Below, piece after piece: positions 27,893 through 36,829 of a DNA stretch of 64,000 bases. The DNA comes from Kallotenue papyrolyticum (GTDB taxonomy: Bacteria > Chloroflexota > Chloroflexia > Chloroflexales > Kallotenuaceae). The DNA lies in NCBI RefSeq assembly GCF_000526415.1, contig NZ_JAGA01000002.1, positions 1,728,001-1,792,000 on the forward strand. Direction: 5' to 3'. Numbering within the stretch: position 1 is the first letter of the stretch; each line of letters starts with the position of its first letter. The notes under the pieces are model-generated. The model saw nothing but the letters and a program-made list of their open reading frames with translations. It was not told the origin of the DNA and did not search any database. The position numbers and the translations under genes are program-made.

Positions 27893-29077
27893 ATGGCGCT
27901 CGCAGTGAAACTTCCCACGCCCGATCGTGGCCTGCAGGTCTATCACCTGGGCGCTCCTGCCCGCTTTGCGCCTTCGCGCACGCCGATCCGCGGTCGGATC
28001 GCCTATGCCGCGGCGCATGTCGTCTGTGATCCGCTGGCGGACACCGATCCCGTAGCGCAGCCGCGCATCGACTGGGAAGCGACGCTGCGCTACCGCCACT
28101 ACCTCTGGTCGCTGGGACTGGGCGTGGCCGAAGCGATGGACACGGCGCAGCGTGGCATGGGTCTGGACTGGCCGGCGGCCAGGGAGCTGATCGCGCGCGC
28201 CGTGGGCGAGGCGCGTAGCGTGGGCGGCACGATCGCTTGTGGCGCGGGCACCGATCAGCTTATGCCGGGTCCGGCGGTCACTCTCGATGACGTCATCGCT
28301 GCCTACGAGGAGCAGTGCGCGGTGGTGGAACAGGCCGGCGGTCGCATCATTCTGATGGCCAGCCGTGCGCTGGCCGCCTGCGCGCGCGGGCCGGAGGACT
28401 ATGCCTACGTGTACGATCGCATCCTCGCGCAGGTGCGCCAACCAGTGATCCTGCACTGGCTCGGTCCCATGTTCGATCCGGCGCTGGCCGGCTATTGGGG
28501 CAGTCATGATCTGGACACGGCGACCGAGCATTGTCTGCAGATCATTGGGACGCATGCCGAACGCATCGATGGTATCAAAATCTCGCTCCTGGACAAAGCG
28601 CGCGAGATCGCCATCCGCCGACGTTTGCCGGCGGGCGTCAAGCTGTACACCGGCGATGACTTCAACTATGCCGAGCTGATCCGCGGCGACGCGCACGGCT
28701 TCAGCCACGCGCTGCTGGGCATCTTCGATGCGATCGCACCGGCGGCCTCGGCGGCGCTGCAGGCGCTGGACGCCGGCGATCTGGAGCGCTACGAAGCGAT
28801 CCTGGCGCCGACCGTGCCGTTGTCACGCCATATCTTTCAGCCGCCGACCTACTTCTACAAAACCGGCGTAGTGTTTCTGGCCTATCTCAATGGGCATCAG
28901 ACCCACTTCCGCATGCTGGGTGGTCTGGAGAGCGCCCGTTCGGTGGTGCATCTGGCGCAGCTCTTTGTGCTGGCCGATCGCGCCGGCCTGCTGGCCGATC
29001 CGGAGCTGGCCGTGCACCGCATGCGCCATGTGCTGGCGCTGGCCGGCATCGAGGAGGCGGGCGTATGCACGATCTGA
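27893..29077 (+). CDS. DUF993 family protein (TIM-barrel, DHDPS-like)
   Basis: 394-residue cytosolic protein of the DUF993 family, which is related to dihydrodipicolinate synthase-like aldolases. Recognisable stretches: GRIAYAAAHVVCDPLAD near the start, CGAGTDQL, the HWLGPMFDPALAGYWG block and DGIKISLLDKAREI, where the Lys lies at the position of a possible Schiff-base lysine (family inference). The start at 27893 follows GGGGGAG by two bases, and this gives the family N-terminus; a longer frame runs back into the preceding gene. Nine bases after the oxidoreductase, and overlapping the isomerase by 13. Function unproven; perhaps a retro-aldol or lyase step on an oxidised sugar. Confidence 0.82.
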   Translation: MALAVKLPTPDRGLQVYHLGAPARFAPSRTPIRGRIAYAAAHVVCDPLADTDPVAQPRIDWEATLRYRHYLWSLGLGVAEAMDTAQRGMGLDWPAARELIARAVGEARSVGGTIACGAGTDQLMPGPAVTLDDVIAAYEEQCAVVEQAGGRIILMASRALAACARGPEDYAYVYDRILAQVRQPVILHWLGPMFDPALAGYWGSHDLDTATEHCLQIIGTHAERIDGIKISLLDKAREIAIRRRLPAGVKLYTGDDFNYAELIRGDAHGFSHALLGIFDAIAPAASAALQALDAGDLERYEAILAPTVPLSRHIFQPPTYFYKTGVVFLAYLNGHQTHFRMLGGLESARSVVHLAQLFVLADRAGLLADPELAVHRMRHVLALAGIEEAGVCTI

Positions 29078-29877
29078 CGCGCCTGAGTCTCAACCAGGCG
29101 ACGATCCGGCAGTGGGATGTGCGCCAGGCGGTCGAAGGCTGCGCACGCGCGGGCGTGCCGGCGATCGGACTGTGGCGCGAGCGGGTGGCTGAGCTGGGGG
29201 TGGAGCGCAGCGCGCGGCTGGTGCGCGACGCCGGACTAGCAGTCTCCAGTCTGTGCCGCGGTGGTTTTTTTCCGGCGGCCACGACTGCCGAACGTCAACG
29301 GCGTATCGACGACAACCGGCGTGCCATTGACGAGGCGGCGCGGCTGGGTACCGATGTCTTGGTGCTCGTATGCGGTCCCGCGCCGGATCGCGACCTCCAG
29401 GCCGCGCGCGCGATGGTGCATGAGGCAATTGGGGCGTTGCTGCCCTATGCTCAAGAGCACGGCGTGCGGCTGGCGATCGAGCCGCTGCATCCCATGTTTG
29501 CCGCCGATCGTTCGGTGATTGTTACCCTCAAGCAGGCGCTCGACCTCGCCGAGCAGTTTCCCGCCGATGTGGTCGGCGTGGCAATCGATGTGTACCATGT
29601 GTGGTGGGATCCGGAGGTGTTGCCGCAGATCGCGCGCGCGGCGGGACGCATCCTGGGCTTTCACGTCAACGATTGGATTGTGCCGTTGCCGGATGTGCTC
29701 AACGGACGCGGTCTGATGGGCGATGGCGTGATCGAGATCCGCAAGCTGCGCCAGGCGGTGGATGCCGCCGGCTACCACGGCCCGATCGAGGTCGAGATCT
29801 TCAACGAACGGCTCTGGGCCATGGATGGCGACGCGCTGCTGGAGTTGATCTGCGATCGCTTTCGGAGTTGGGTGTGA
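29065..29877 (+). CDS. Sugar phosphate isomerase/epimerase (xylose-isomerase-like TIM barrel)
   Basis: 270 residues, AP_endonuc_2-type TIM barrel. Metal-site acids and histidines visible: IEPLHPMF (Glu), VAIDVYHVWWDPE (Asp, His), GFHVNDWIVPLPD (His, Asp) and EVEIFNE (Glu). Such enzymes isomerise or epimerise free or oxidised sugars; in 3-keto-glycoside pathways relatives act on keto-sugars made by Gfo/Idh/MocA enzymes. Overlaps DUF993 by 13 bases, so translation is coupled. Last gene of the plus operon; a GC-rich hairpin follows. Confidence 0.85.
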   Translation: MHDLTRLSLNQATIRQWDVRQAVEGCARAGVPAIGLWRERVAELGVERSARLVRDAGLAVSSLCRGGFFPAATTAERQRRIDDNRRAIDEAARLGTDVLVLVCGPAPDRDLQAARAMVHEAIGALLPYAQEHGVRLAIEPLHPMFAADRSVIVTLKQALDLAEQFPADVVGVAIDVYHVWWDPEVLPQIARAAGRILGFHVNDWIVPLPDVLNGRGLMGDGVIEIRKLRQAVDAAGYHGPIEVEIFNERLWAMDGDALLELICDRFRSWV

Positions 29878-29930
29878 GGCCGGACGCACAGGCTGGGCTC
29901 TGCGCCGCCGGGTGCGCCGCGTGAGCATCG

Positions 29931-29962
29931 GCGCGGGGCGTGCCCGGCGGCGCGCCCCGCGC
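29931..29962. terminator. GC-rich bidirectional hairpin between converging operons
   Basis: Perfect 10-base-pair stem GCGCGGGGCG / CGCCCCGCGC with a 12-base loop, between stops at 29877 and 29980. No T-run on either side. Confidence 0.55.
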
Positions 29963-29979
29963 TCGCGTCGTCTCCCGTC

Positions 29980-30285
29980 TCAGGCCAGGCCGGCGTCGAA
30001 GCTGCGCTGCGTCTCGTCATCCTCGTCGTCTGCAGCGCGCGCCTGTCGCAGCTCGTCGGGCAGCGGCACAACGCCACCAAGCGCTCCTGGCGCACCGGCA
30101 ACGCCACCGGGGGTGCCATGCTCGCCAAGGGCGGCGGCCCCCGGCACGATCAACACGTCGCTCTCGCCGGAAGGCGGCTCGTCAGCGGCGGCGCGACGCT
30201 GTTCAGGCGTGTCGGGCGGAAGCTGATCAGGAGCATACCGCGCTTCGAGCTCGTCAGCGTTTTGAAACAAGGGCTTGTCACTCAT
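29980..30285 (-). CDS. Small acidic hypothetical protein
   Basis: 101 residues, strongly acidic, rich in Pro, Ala, Gly and Glu (for example YAPDQLPPDTPEQRR and ARAADDEDDETQRS), probably largely disordered; a Gly/Pro/Ala stretch in the middle. No family recognised. AAAGGAG six bases before ATG 30285 makes it a real start. Its frame is open upstream without a stop into the remnant isomerase, so its ATG depends on re-initiation or a separate ribosome entry. Last gene of the minus-strand operon. Confidence 0.6.
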   Translation of the reverse strand: MSDKPLFQNADELEARYAPDQLPPDTPEQRRAAADEPPSGESDVLIVPGAAALGEHGTPGGVAGAPGALGGVVPLPDELRQARAADDEDDETQRSFDAGLA

Positions 30286-30618
30286 GGCCGACTCCTTTCC
30301 ATCTCGGGCAATGCCGGACGCGTCGTGCGTATCGAGCATGGCTGCCACACGTTGCACAAAGGCCAGATTGGAGCGCAGACGCTCGCGCAGCGGTTGTTCG
30401 GTCGAAAAATCCTCTAGCGCGATCCAGCCGTCATAACCGACGCTGTGCAGGCAACGCAGCAACAGCGCGCTATCCACACATCCCTGATCCAGCGGCGTCC
30501 CTTCCACCTGCCAGCCCTGGCTGCCGTCGGCGGGCTTGCCATGCCTGCGCGCGTTGTTGAGGTGCAGGTGGGCAAGATACGGACCAAGCCGCTCCAGACC
30601 AAGGTGGGCGGCGCTCCG
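30286..30618 (-). pseudogene. Decapitated sugar isomerase/epimerase (C-terminal remnant)
   Basis: About 111 codons with the C-terminal half of a xylose-isomerase-like TIM barrel: LGPYLAHLHLNNARRHG, the GTPLDQGCVDSALLLRCL helix, YDGWIALEDFS and ERLRSNLAFVQRV. An in-frame TAG at 30619-30621 bounds it upstream, there is no start codon before the conserved part, and the preceding oxidoreductase stop is only seven bases further on. About 150-170 N-terminal residues are thus missing, not merely frameshifted. Its own stop is also absent: the frame runs straight into the small acidic gene. A functional relative may be the isomerase at 29065. Confidence 0.7.
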
Positions 30619-30628
30619 CTACAGACGG

Positions 30629-31720
30629 CTAGGCGCCTGCGCGCTCCTCCAAGGGGAGGCGCACGGGCCGACCGCGCCGCGCCGACGCATAGATCGCCAG
30701 GATGATCTCGACCGGCTTGCGCCCTTCCTCCAGCGTAACCAGCGGCTCGCGATCTTCCAGGATCGCGGTTACAAAATCGCGCAATTGCTCCTGGTGTGCC
30801 GTGGACAGGTTGGCCGGATTGGCGCCGGCACTTGCGGCGGGCATGGCCGGAGCGTAGCCCAGCAGCCGCGCGGCTTGATTGATCGGCTCGTCGGGCGTGC
30901 CGGTGCTCAACACCGCGCTGTGGAAGTAGATCAGTTCATCGTTGTCGATGATCGCCGAGCCATGATCGCCGTGGATTTCAAGCCGGGCGGTCAGGCCGGG
31001 ATAGGCTGCCGTCGTACCGGCGATGATGCCCAGGGCGCCACCGGCAAAGCGCACGGCGGCCACCGCAGTATCTTCCACCTCGATGCGCTCATGCGCCAAA
31101 CAGGCGCTGTAGGCGCTGACCTCGACAACCGGTCCCATCAGCCATTGCAGCAGATCGATGGTGTGGATCGACTGGTTCATCAGCGCGCCGCCGCCATCCC
31201 AGCGCCAGGTGCCGCGCCAGGCGCGCGCGTCGTAGTAGCTCTGCGGCCGCCACCAGCGCACCTGCGCCGCGCCGAGGGTCAGGCGTCCCAGGTGACCGGC
31301 GCGCACGGCCTCGCGCACCAGTTGTGTGGAGCGGTCGAAGCGGTGCTGGCTGATCACGGTGATCTTCTGGGCAGGCGCGCGGCGCGCGGCGGCGATGCGG
31401 TCGATGGCCGCCAGCGAGACATCCGCTGGCTTTTCGATCACCACATGTTTACCGGCTTCCAGGGCAGCAATTGCCTGGGCCGCGTGCTCGCCGCTGGGCG
31501 TGCAGATGCACACGGCATCCAGTCCTGGATGGCGTAGCAGCGCCTCCAGCGAGCGATAGGCAGCGACGCCGTGTTCGCACGCCAGTCGTGCGGCGCGATC
31601 GGCATGCCGGTCGGCGACGGCCACCAGTTCGGCCAGGCCGCGCAGCGCATGGATCGCCCGCGCATGGTGGGCGGCAATCATGCCACAGCCGATGATGCCA
31701 AAGCGGACCGCTGCGCGCAT
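30629..31720 (-). CDS. Gfo/Idh/MocA-family oxidoreductase
   Basis: 363-residue NAD(P)-dependent dehydrogenase. Rossmann motif GIIGCGMIAAHHARAI, cofactor strand AVADRHADRA, EKPADVSL (catalytic Lys) and the substrate-side WDGGGALMNQSIHTIDLLQW with the conserved His-Thr-Ile-Asp. SD GGAGGAG is five bases upstream. It lies 18 bases after another oxidoreductase and before an isomerase remnant; the substrate is probably a sugar acid or keto-glycoside, by context only. Confidence 0.87.
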   Translation of the reverse strand: MRAAVRFGIIGCGMIAAHHARAIHALRGLAELVAVADRHADRAARLACEHGVAAYRSLEALLRHPGLDAVCICTPSGEHAAQAIAALEAGKHVVIEKPADVSLAAIDRIAAARRAPAQKITVISQHRFDRSTQLVREAVRAGHLGRLTLGAAQVRWWRPQSYYDARAWRGTWRWDGGGALMNQSIHTIDLLQWLMGPVVEVSAYSACLAHERIEVEDTAVAAVRFAGGALGIIAGTTAAYPGLTARLEIHGDHGSAIIDNDELIYFHSAVLSTGTPDEPINQAARLLGYAPAMPAASAGANPANLSTAHQEQLRDFVTAILEDREPLVTLEEGRKPVEIILAIYASARRGRPVRLPLEERAGA

Positions 31721-31738
31721 GTCGGCTCCTCCCGCGGG

Positions 31739-32773
31739 TTAGTCGGCGGCACGCAGATGACCGCGGCGCGCGGCCTGCGCCTCGGCGCGCAGCGCCAGCT
31801 CGGCAGCCAGGAAACAGTGCGCCTGAGGCATGGCCGTTTCGGTACGGTGCAGAATATCAGCGATCAGTTGTGGGCCGTAGGGCAGGGCTACGTCGCGGCA
31901 GTCGATGTAGCGTGTGCTGCGTTGATCCACCAGGAACAGGTGATCGCCGCCGGGCCGTCCGGCAATGTCGATGTTTTTGCGCACCTCGATGTAGCCGTCC
32001 GTGCCGAGGATCAGCAGGCGGGTATCGCCCCACGTCGCCAGCCCAGCGGGTGTGAACCAATCCACGCGGATGTAGCCGCTGGCGCGTTCGCTGCGCAGCA
32101 GCGCCTCGCCAAAGTCTTCCAGTTCGGGATGCTGCGGATGGTGGTAGTTGGCTACCTGCGCGGCGACGATCTCGACCTGTTGCGCACCGGTGAAGAACAG
32201 AAACTGATCGAACTGGTGCGAGCCGATGTCGTTGAGAATCCCGCCATAGCGTGCGCGTTGGAAAAACCAGGGCGGTCGCTCGTGCAGCCGCGCGCGGTGC
32301 GGGCCCAGGCCGATGGTCTGCAGCACCTCGCCGATTGCGCCACTGCGCACCAGCTCGCCGGCTTTGACCGTGGCGCGGTTCTCGAAGCGTTCGCTGTAGC
32401 AGATCGAATAGATGCGCTGTGTTTCGGCCTGAACGCGGCGGGCTTCGGCCAGTTGCTCCAGCGTGGTGAAGCCCGGCTTATCGCTCATGTAGTCCTTGCC
32501 GTGGCGCATGGCGGCGATGCCGATGCGGGCGCGTTCGCTGGGGATCGCCGCGCTGACAATCAACTGCGTCGTGGGATCTTCCAGAATTTCGGCCTCGCTG
32601 CGGGCAACCCGCGCCTGTGGATAGCGCCGGGTAAACTGCGCCAGCAGATCGGGCTCCGGCGCGTACACTGCTGCAAGCTGCGCGCCGGCGCGCAACAACA
32701 GGTCGACCTGGCCGTAGATGTGGGGATGGTTGATGCCGATCACTGCGCAACGCAGCGCTGGGGTGCTCGCCAT
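31739..32773 (-). CDS. Gfo/Idh/MocA-family oxidoreductase
   Basis: 344 residues. The Rossmann start (CAVIGINHPHIYGQVDLLL) lacks the classical GxGxxG pattern; instead it reads GINHPHIYGQ, as in a divergent branch. The usual EKP triplet is replaced by DKPGFTTLE, and NDIGSHQFDQFLFF supplies His-Asp. ATG 32773 is chosen because the family start lies there; 58 residues of open frame upstream cross the promoter. First gene of the minus-strand operon, directly below the promoter/palindrome at 32838-32869. Confidence 0.82.
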   Translation of the reverse strand: MASTPALRCAVIGINHPHIYGQVDLLLRAGAQLAAVYAPEPDLLAQFTRRYPQARVARSEAEILEDPTTQLIVSAAIPSERARIGIAAMRHGKDYMSDKPGFTTLEQLAEARRVQAETQRIYSICYSERFENRATVKAGELVRSGAIGEVLQTIGLGPHRARLHERPPWFFQRARYGGILNDIGSHQFDQFLFFTGAQQVEIVAAQVANYHHPQHPELEDFGEALLRSERASGYIRVDWFTPAGLATWGDTRLLILGTDGYIEVRKNIDIAGRPGGDHLFLVDQRSTRYIDCRDVALPYGPQLIADILHRTETAMPQAHCFLAAELALRAEAQAARRGHLRAAD

Positions 32774-32837
32774 GGCATAACACTCTTTCCGCCGTCTGCC
32801 TTGGCGATGCAAGGCAGACGGCCTAGGCAGCTTCCTA

Positions 32838-32869
32838 GATATATTATATATCAAAAGTCGAGCTGTCAA
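32838..32869 (-). promoter_or_regulatory. Promoter with overlapping palindrome, putative GntR operator (site 2)
   Basis: Minus strand TTGACA (32864-32869), 17-base spacer, TAATAT (32841-32846); TATAAT (32843-32848) is an alternative with 15. The perfect palindrome GATATAT-T-ATATATC covers the -10 (32838-32852) and shares ATATATTATAT with the site at 26556. A protein bound here should block RNA polymerase. Confidence 0.65.
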
Positions 32870-32965
32870 TGCGCCGTCGCAGCGATGGCCTGTCTTGCGG
32901 GGCAGGAACGGCCACCTTCTCAACCAGCAGCGACCTGCTGTGGGCACCGGGCCGGGTAGCGGGCG

Positions 32966-33661
32966 CTACTGTGCGGCAGGCGCGGTGGCCGGTTGGGCCA
33001 GATACTCGGTATAGGCGGCTAGGGCACCTTGGTTGTGCTGGCGCACCAGGCGTTCCAGGCGCTCGTAGTCGCGCGTGCGCATGGCCTCCAGAATCTGCCA
33101 GTGCTCCTGCTGGGCCTGGGCCATGCGGTGGACCAGCACGCCCTTGAGGTAGTAGCGCCGCACGCGATCCCACTGGTTCAGCACACGCTCGGTCATCTCC
33201 TGCAGCATCGGCATGCCGGCGATCTGGACCACAGCGCTATGCCACTGGGTATTCAGCTCGGACCATTCATCGTAGGCCTGGTTGGCGACGGCCTGATCCA
33301 TCGCCTGCAGCAGGGTGGTCAGATGCTGGAGCGCGTCGGGCGTCAGGCGTTGGGCGGCGGCGCGGGTCGCGACCATTTCCAGGCCTTCCATCACCGTGAA
33401 GATCTCGGTGATCGCATCTTTGGAGATGCGCGCCACAGTAGCACCGACGTGGGGCACGTTCTCGACCAGCCGCTCCGACTGCAACATCTGCAGCGCTTCG
33501 CGCACAGGAATGGGACTCACGCCGAGCTGCTGGGCCAGCTCCTCGATGCGCAGCCGTTGGCCGGGCGCCAGCTCGCCGCGCATGATCGCCTCGCGCAGCG
33601 TGTGGTACACAAACTCCTGCTTGGTGCGGTAGCGTGGCTGATCGAACTTGGACAGGCGCAT
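32966..33661 (-). CDS. GntR-family regulator, FCD subfamily
   Basis: 231-residue DNA-binding regulator. Winged-helix 13-78: VYHTLREAIMRGELAPGQRL, then IEELAQQLGVSPIPVREAL as the recognition helix and LVENVPHVGATV as the wing. The FCD effector domain (about 90-215) has the metal/ligand pattern EIFTVMEGLEMVATRAAAQ, NTQWHSAVVQIAG and RRYYLKG with HWQILEA. Likely ligand is a sugar acid or related compound, by family. It lies just upstream of the Gfo/Idh/MocA operon on the same strand and has its own promoter. Confidence 0.9.
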   Translation of the reverse strand: MRLSKFDQPRYRTKQEFVYHTLREAIMRGELAPGQRLRIEELAQQLGVSPIPVREALQMLQSERLVENVPHVGATVARISKDAITEIFTVMEGLEMVATRAAAQRLTPDALQHLTTLLQAMDQAVANQAYDEWSELNTQWHSAVVQIAGMPMLQEMTERVLNQWDRVRRYYLKGVLVHRMAQAQQEHWQILEAMRTRDYERLERLVRQHNQGALAAYTEYLAQPATAPAAQ

Positions 33662-33755
33662 ACCCGTTGGTGTTCCTTATATGCTGATTGTTTGGTGCCC
33701 TTTGGTAGGGCGTGCACTGGTCAGCACGTTGGCGAATACTTCCTGAACTTCGATC

Positions 33756-33764
33756 ATTATAACA
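33756..33764 (-). promoter_or_regulatory. Extended -10 promoter for the GntR gene
   Basis: Minus strand TGTTATAAT, a perfect extended -10. Leader of about 90 bases, which contains a 5-base-pair hairpin GCCCT-TTGGT-AGGGC (33697-33711). Confidence 0.55.
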
Positions 33765-33894
33765 TAGGCTCATCACGCACCGCGAATGCTCAAGAGTTGC
33801 CAGAGCAGTCTGGCGTTGTATGCATAAAAACAAGCCACCTTCGCCAGGAATGAAAGAACTGAGCGAGATGGCTCTCCGTGGTATGTTGGTAGGC

Positions 33895-35958
33895 TCAGAA
33901 TGAATCGGTGAGCGAAGAATGCGAAGGTGTCAGAATAGCGACGCCGTAGGGTTCAAGGTGGCAGATGGTGGCAAGGCGCTGACCACTGAGCAGATCGTCT
34001 GCTGGTGCGTTGAGCGCTACATCGATGGATGTAGCACGATGGTTAAGCAGGTAGAGCCAGGTGCGCTGCCCATCCTGGCGCACGATGGCCTCGACACCCG
34101 GTGGTGTGCTGTACACCGGCTGAACACCGGCGTAATCGCATACATGCTGTACCAGCCAGCTCATGCCCGCAGCTTCAAGCTGCGTGCTGAGGTAATAGGC
34201 TATGCCCTGACCGAAGCGATTCTGCGTCACAGCAGGATACCCGGCATAAAAGCCTGTTGTGTACTGCGCGAGCGCAATCGCCCCTTCCAGTTCGAGCACC
34301 TCGCTCCATAACATGGCGTTATAGGAGTTGCCGTCATCTGTGATGATGCCGATATGCTGTTGAGGTGGAAGGGCAATGAACTCTTCAATACGCACGCCTA
34401 GCATGCGGCGGAAGGGAGCCGGATAGCCACCCAACCAAACATGGTCATGCTCATCAACGATGCCGCTGAAAAAGCCAATGACGACAGTACCTCCGCCGGC
34501 GACATAATCTGCCAGGCGCTGGGCGGTTGTCTCGCGTACAAGATAGAGGTTAGGAATAAGTACTACGCGGTATGATTGGAGATCTCCATCAGGCGGGACG
34601 AAATCAACAGTGATATTACGGGCAAACAGTGGTTCGTAAAAGGCGCGAACCTGGTCGATCTGGCGCAATGAGCAACTCGGTTTGCCCTCCAGTTCGAGTG
34701 CCCACCAGCTTTCCCAGTCCCACATAATTGCAACCTTGGCCTGAATCCGGCTGGGCAGGAGTATATCTAGACGGCGCAGTTCTTGCCCAAGTGCAACGAC
34801 CTCGCGCCAAATGCGTGAATTGGTGCCGACATGGGGTACCATTGCACTGTGAAACTTTTCAGCGCCGGCACACGATTGGCGCCACTGGAAAAACATGACT
34901 CCTTGCGAACCACGCGCGATGGCTTGATGGCTCCACAAGCGCATCTGACCGGGTTGCTTAACGAAATTGTAGGGACGCCAATTGACCTGACTCGTAGCCT
35001 GCTCCATGAGCAGCCAAGGTCGTCCCTGCCCCAAGGAACGCATCAGATCGTAGTTCAGCGCGGCATAGACATGAGCATCTGCTTCAGCCGGGTCGGGATA
35101 CATATCCAACGCTACAAGATCTTCACGCGCAGCCCACTTCCAGTAGTTCAACGGCTTGAAAGCGTGCATGAAGTTGGTTGTGATCGGTATGTGCGGGGTG
35201 TATTCCCTCAGGATAGCACACTCCATTTCGAAACACTCCAGCAATGCATCAGAGCAGAAGCGGTGCCAATCAAGCTGTTGGCTCGGGTTGCTAAAAGTAG
35301 GCGTCCGCCGCGGTGGGAGGATTTCTTCCCAATCGCCGTACTGCTGACTCCAGAAGGCTGTGCCCCAGGCGCGGTTGAGGGCGTCCAGGGTTGTGTAGCG
35401 TTGCTGCAACCAGCGCCGAAACGCAGCGGCTGATTCGTCGCAATAGCAAGCGCTTACATGGCAGCCATATTCATTGCCCACATGCCAGAGCACTAGGGCA
35501 GGGTGATGGCGGTATCGTTCGGCCAGCCGCTGAACCAGCGCCTGCGCTGCAGTTCGATATGCCTGGTTGCTGGGGCAGTAGTGCTGCCGGCTGCCTGGCC
35601 ACAGACGTGTGCCATCGTGCGTTACCGGCAATGACTCGGGGTGGTGCTTAGCCAACCAGGGTGGTGGAGATGCTGTCGCCGTAGCCAGGTTAACCCGAAT
35701 ATCGTAGGCATGAAGCAAATCCATGATGCGATCAAGCCAGTCGAAATCATACTGGCCTGGTTGTGGTTCCAAGCGGGCCCAGGCGAAGATGCCGAGCGAG
35801 ACAAGATTGACGCCAGCTTCACGCATCAGGCGCACATCTTCTTGCCAAACCTCTTCAGGCCATTGTTCTGGATAGTAATCACCGCCATATGTCATGTGCT
35901 CAAATAAACGTGTGTAGACAGCTTCACGCGAGAGTCGATAGTGAGGGATGTGTTCCAT
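33895..35958 (-). CDS. Beta-galactosidase, GH42
   Basis: 687-residue glycoside hydrolase splitting beta-galactosides, here most likely galacto-oligosaccharides imported after galactan cleavage. No signal peptide, so cytosolic. TIM barrel 15-400 with acid/base Glu163 (WHVGNEYG) and nucleophile Glu319 (LLMEQATSQ). Zn-cluster cysteines typical of GH42 are present at 128, 166, 171 and 173. Trimerisation domain about 410-620 and a C-terminal beta domain follow. ATG at 35958 is preceded by CAGGAG. It ends the five-gene galactan operon, 31 bases after the second permease. Confidence 0.92.
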   Translation of the reverse strand: MEHIPHYRLSREAVYTRLFEHMTYGGDYYPEQWPEEVWQEDVRLMREAGVNLVSLGIFAWARLEPQPGQYDFDWLDRIMDLLHAYDIRVNLATATASPPPWLAKHHPESLPVTHDGTRLWPGSRQHYCPSNQAYRTAAQALVQRLAERYRHHPALVLWHVGNEYGCHVSACYCDESAAAFRRWLQQRYTTLDALNRAWGTAFWSQQYGDWEEILPPRRTPTFSNPSQQLDWHRFCSDALLECFEMECAILREYTPHIPITTNFMHAFKPLNYWKWAAREDLVALDMYPDPAEADAHVYAALNYDLMRSLGQGRPWLLMEQATSQVNWRPYNFVKQPGQMRLWSHQAIARGSQGVMFFQWRQSCAGAEKFHSAMVPHVGTNSRIWREVVALGQELRRLDILLPSRIQAKVAIMWDWESWWALELEGKPSCSLRQIDQVRAFYEPLFARNITVDFVPPDGDLQSYRVVLIPNLYLVRETTAQRLADYVAGGGTVVIGFFSGIVDEHDHVWLGGYPAPFRRMLGVRIEEFIALPPQQHIGIITDDGNSYNAMLWSEVLELEGAIALAQYTTGFYAGYPAVTQNRFGQGIAYYLSTQLEAAGMSWLVQHVCDYAGVQPVYSTPPGVEAIVRQDGQRTWLYLLNHRATSIDVALNAPADDLLSGQRLATICHLEPYGVAILTPSHSSLTDSF

Positions 35959-35989
35959 GCTGATAAGCTCCTGATGAATGGTGCAGTGT

Positions 35990-36829
35990 TTAGCCTTTGA
36001 TGGCTCCAATCGCCAGACCGGAGACTAGGTGACGTTGCAGGTAGAGGAAGAGCAGTGTTACGGGTAAGGCAATAATCAAGGCGCTGGCGGCGAACCAGCC
36101 CCACGGGTTGCGGTAGCCGTTTTGAAGTGTGAAGACACCAACCGGAGCGGTGTAAAGCTGTTCATTGAACAAAACCGTGTTGGCCAGAATAAAATCACCG
36201 AAGCCGGCGAGGAAGCCAAAGAGCGCAGTGACCGCTAAGACTGGCCGGGCAAGCGGCAGCATGACAAGGACGAAGGCTTGCGTCGGTGTAGCTCCATCCA
36301 CCACAGCCGCATCCGAGAGTTCAGTGGGAAGAGTATCGAAGTAGCCCTTGATATTCCAGAGGTTGAAGGCTGTTGCGCCGGCGGCATACACCAGCATCAA
36401 TCCAAGGTGTGAGTTCAATAATTCAAGGCGCAACAAAATAAGGTAAAAGGCTGGAAGAGCCAGAAGTGCAGGAAAGGCCTGTAAGATGAGTATGCCGTTT
36501 AGTATGGCTTTGCGTCCTCGAAACACGAAGCGTGACAATGCATAGCCTCCAGGTACGGTGATGAATAGAGTGGCGACTGTTGTAATCAGTGAAACTTTGA
36601 TGCTGTTCCACAACCAGTGCAACAGCGGGATTTGTTTCAAGACATACCGAAAATTATCAAGTGTGACATCAGTTGGGATGATTTGGAGTTCTGTTGAATA
36701 CAGTTGTTGCCCTGGGCGCAAAGATGCCTGGAAAACGAAGTAGATTGGAAAAGCGGCAAAAAAAGCGCCGATGATCAAGATGGCATACTGTAACAGCAGT
36801 GAACTGGTGCTTGACCGTCTCAGATGCAT
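35990..36829 (-). CDS. CUT1 sugar ABC transporter permease (MalG/GanQ type)
   Basis: 279 residues, six predicted membrane helices. The EAA loop toward the ATPase reads LSDAAVVDGATPTQAFVLVMLPLARP. Homologous to MalG; with the endo-galactanase and GH42 genes it fits a galactooligosaccharide importer of the GanSPQ type. No ATPase gene is linked. Unusually, 336 bases separate it from the upstream permease gene. Confidence 0.88.
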   Translation of the reverse strand: MHLRRSSTSSLLLQYAILIIGAFFAAFPIYFVFQASLRPGQQLYSTELQIIPTDVTLDNFRYVLKQIPLLHWLWNSIKVSLITTVATLFITVPGGYALSRFVFRGRKAILNGILILQAFPALLALPAFYLILLRLELLNSHLGLMLVYAAGATAFNLWNIKGYFDTLPTELSDAAVVDGATPTQAFVLVMLPLARPVLAVTALFGFLAGFGDFILANTVLFNEQLYTAPVGVFTLQNGYRNPWGWFAASALIIALPVTLLFLYLQRHLVSGLAIGAIKG

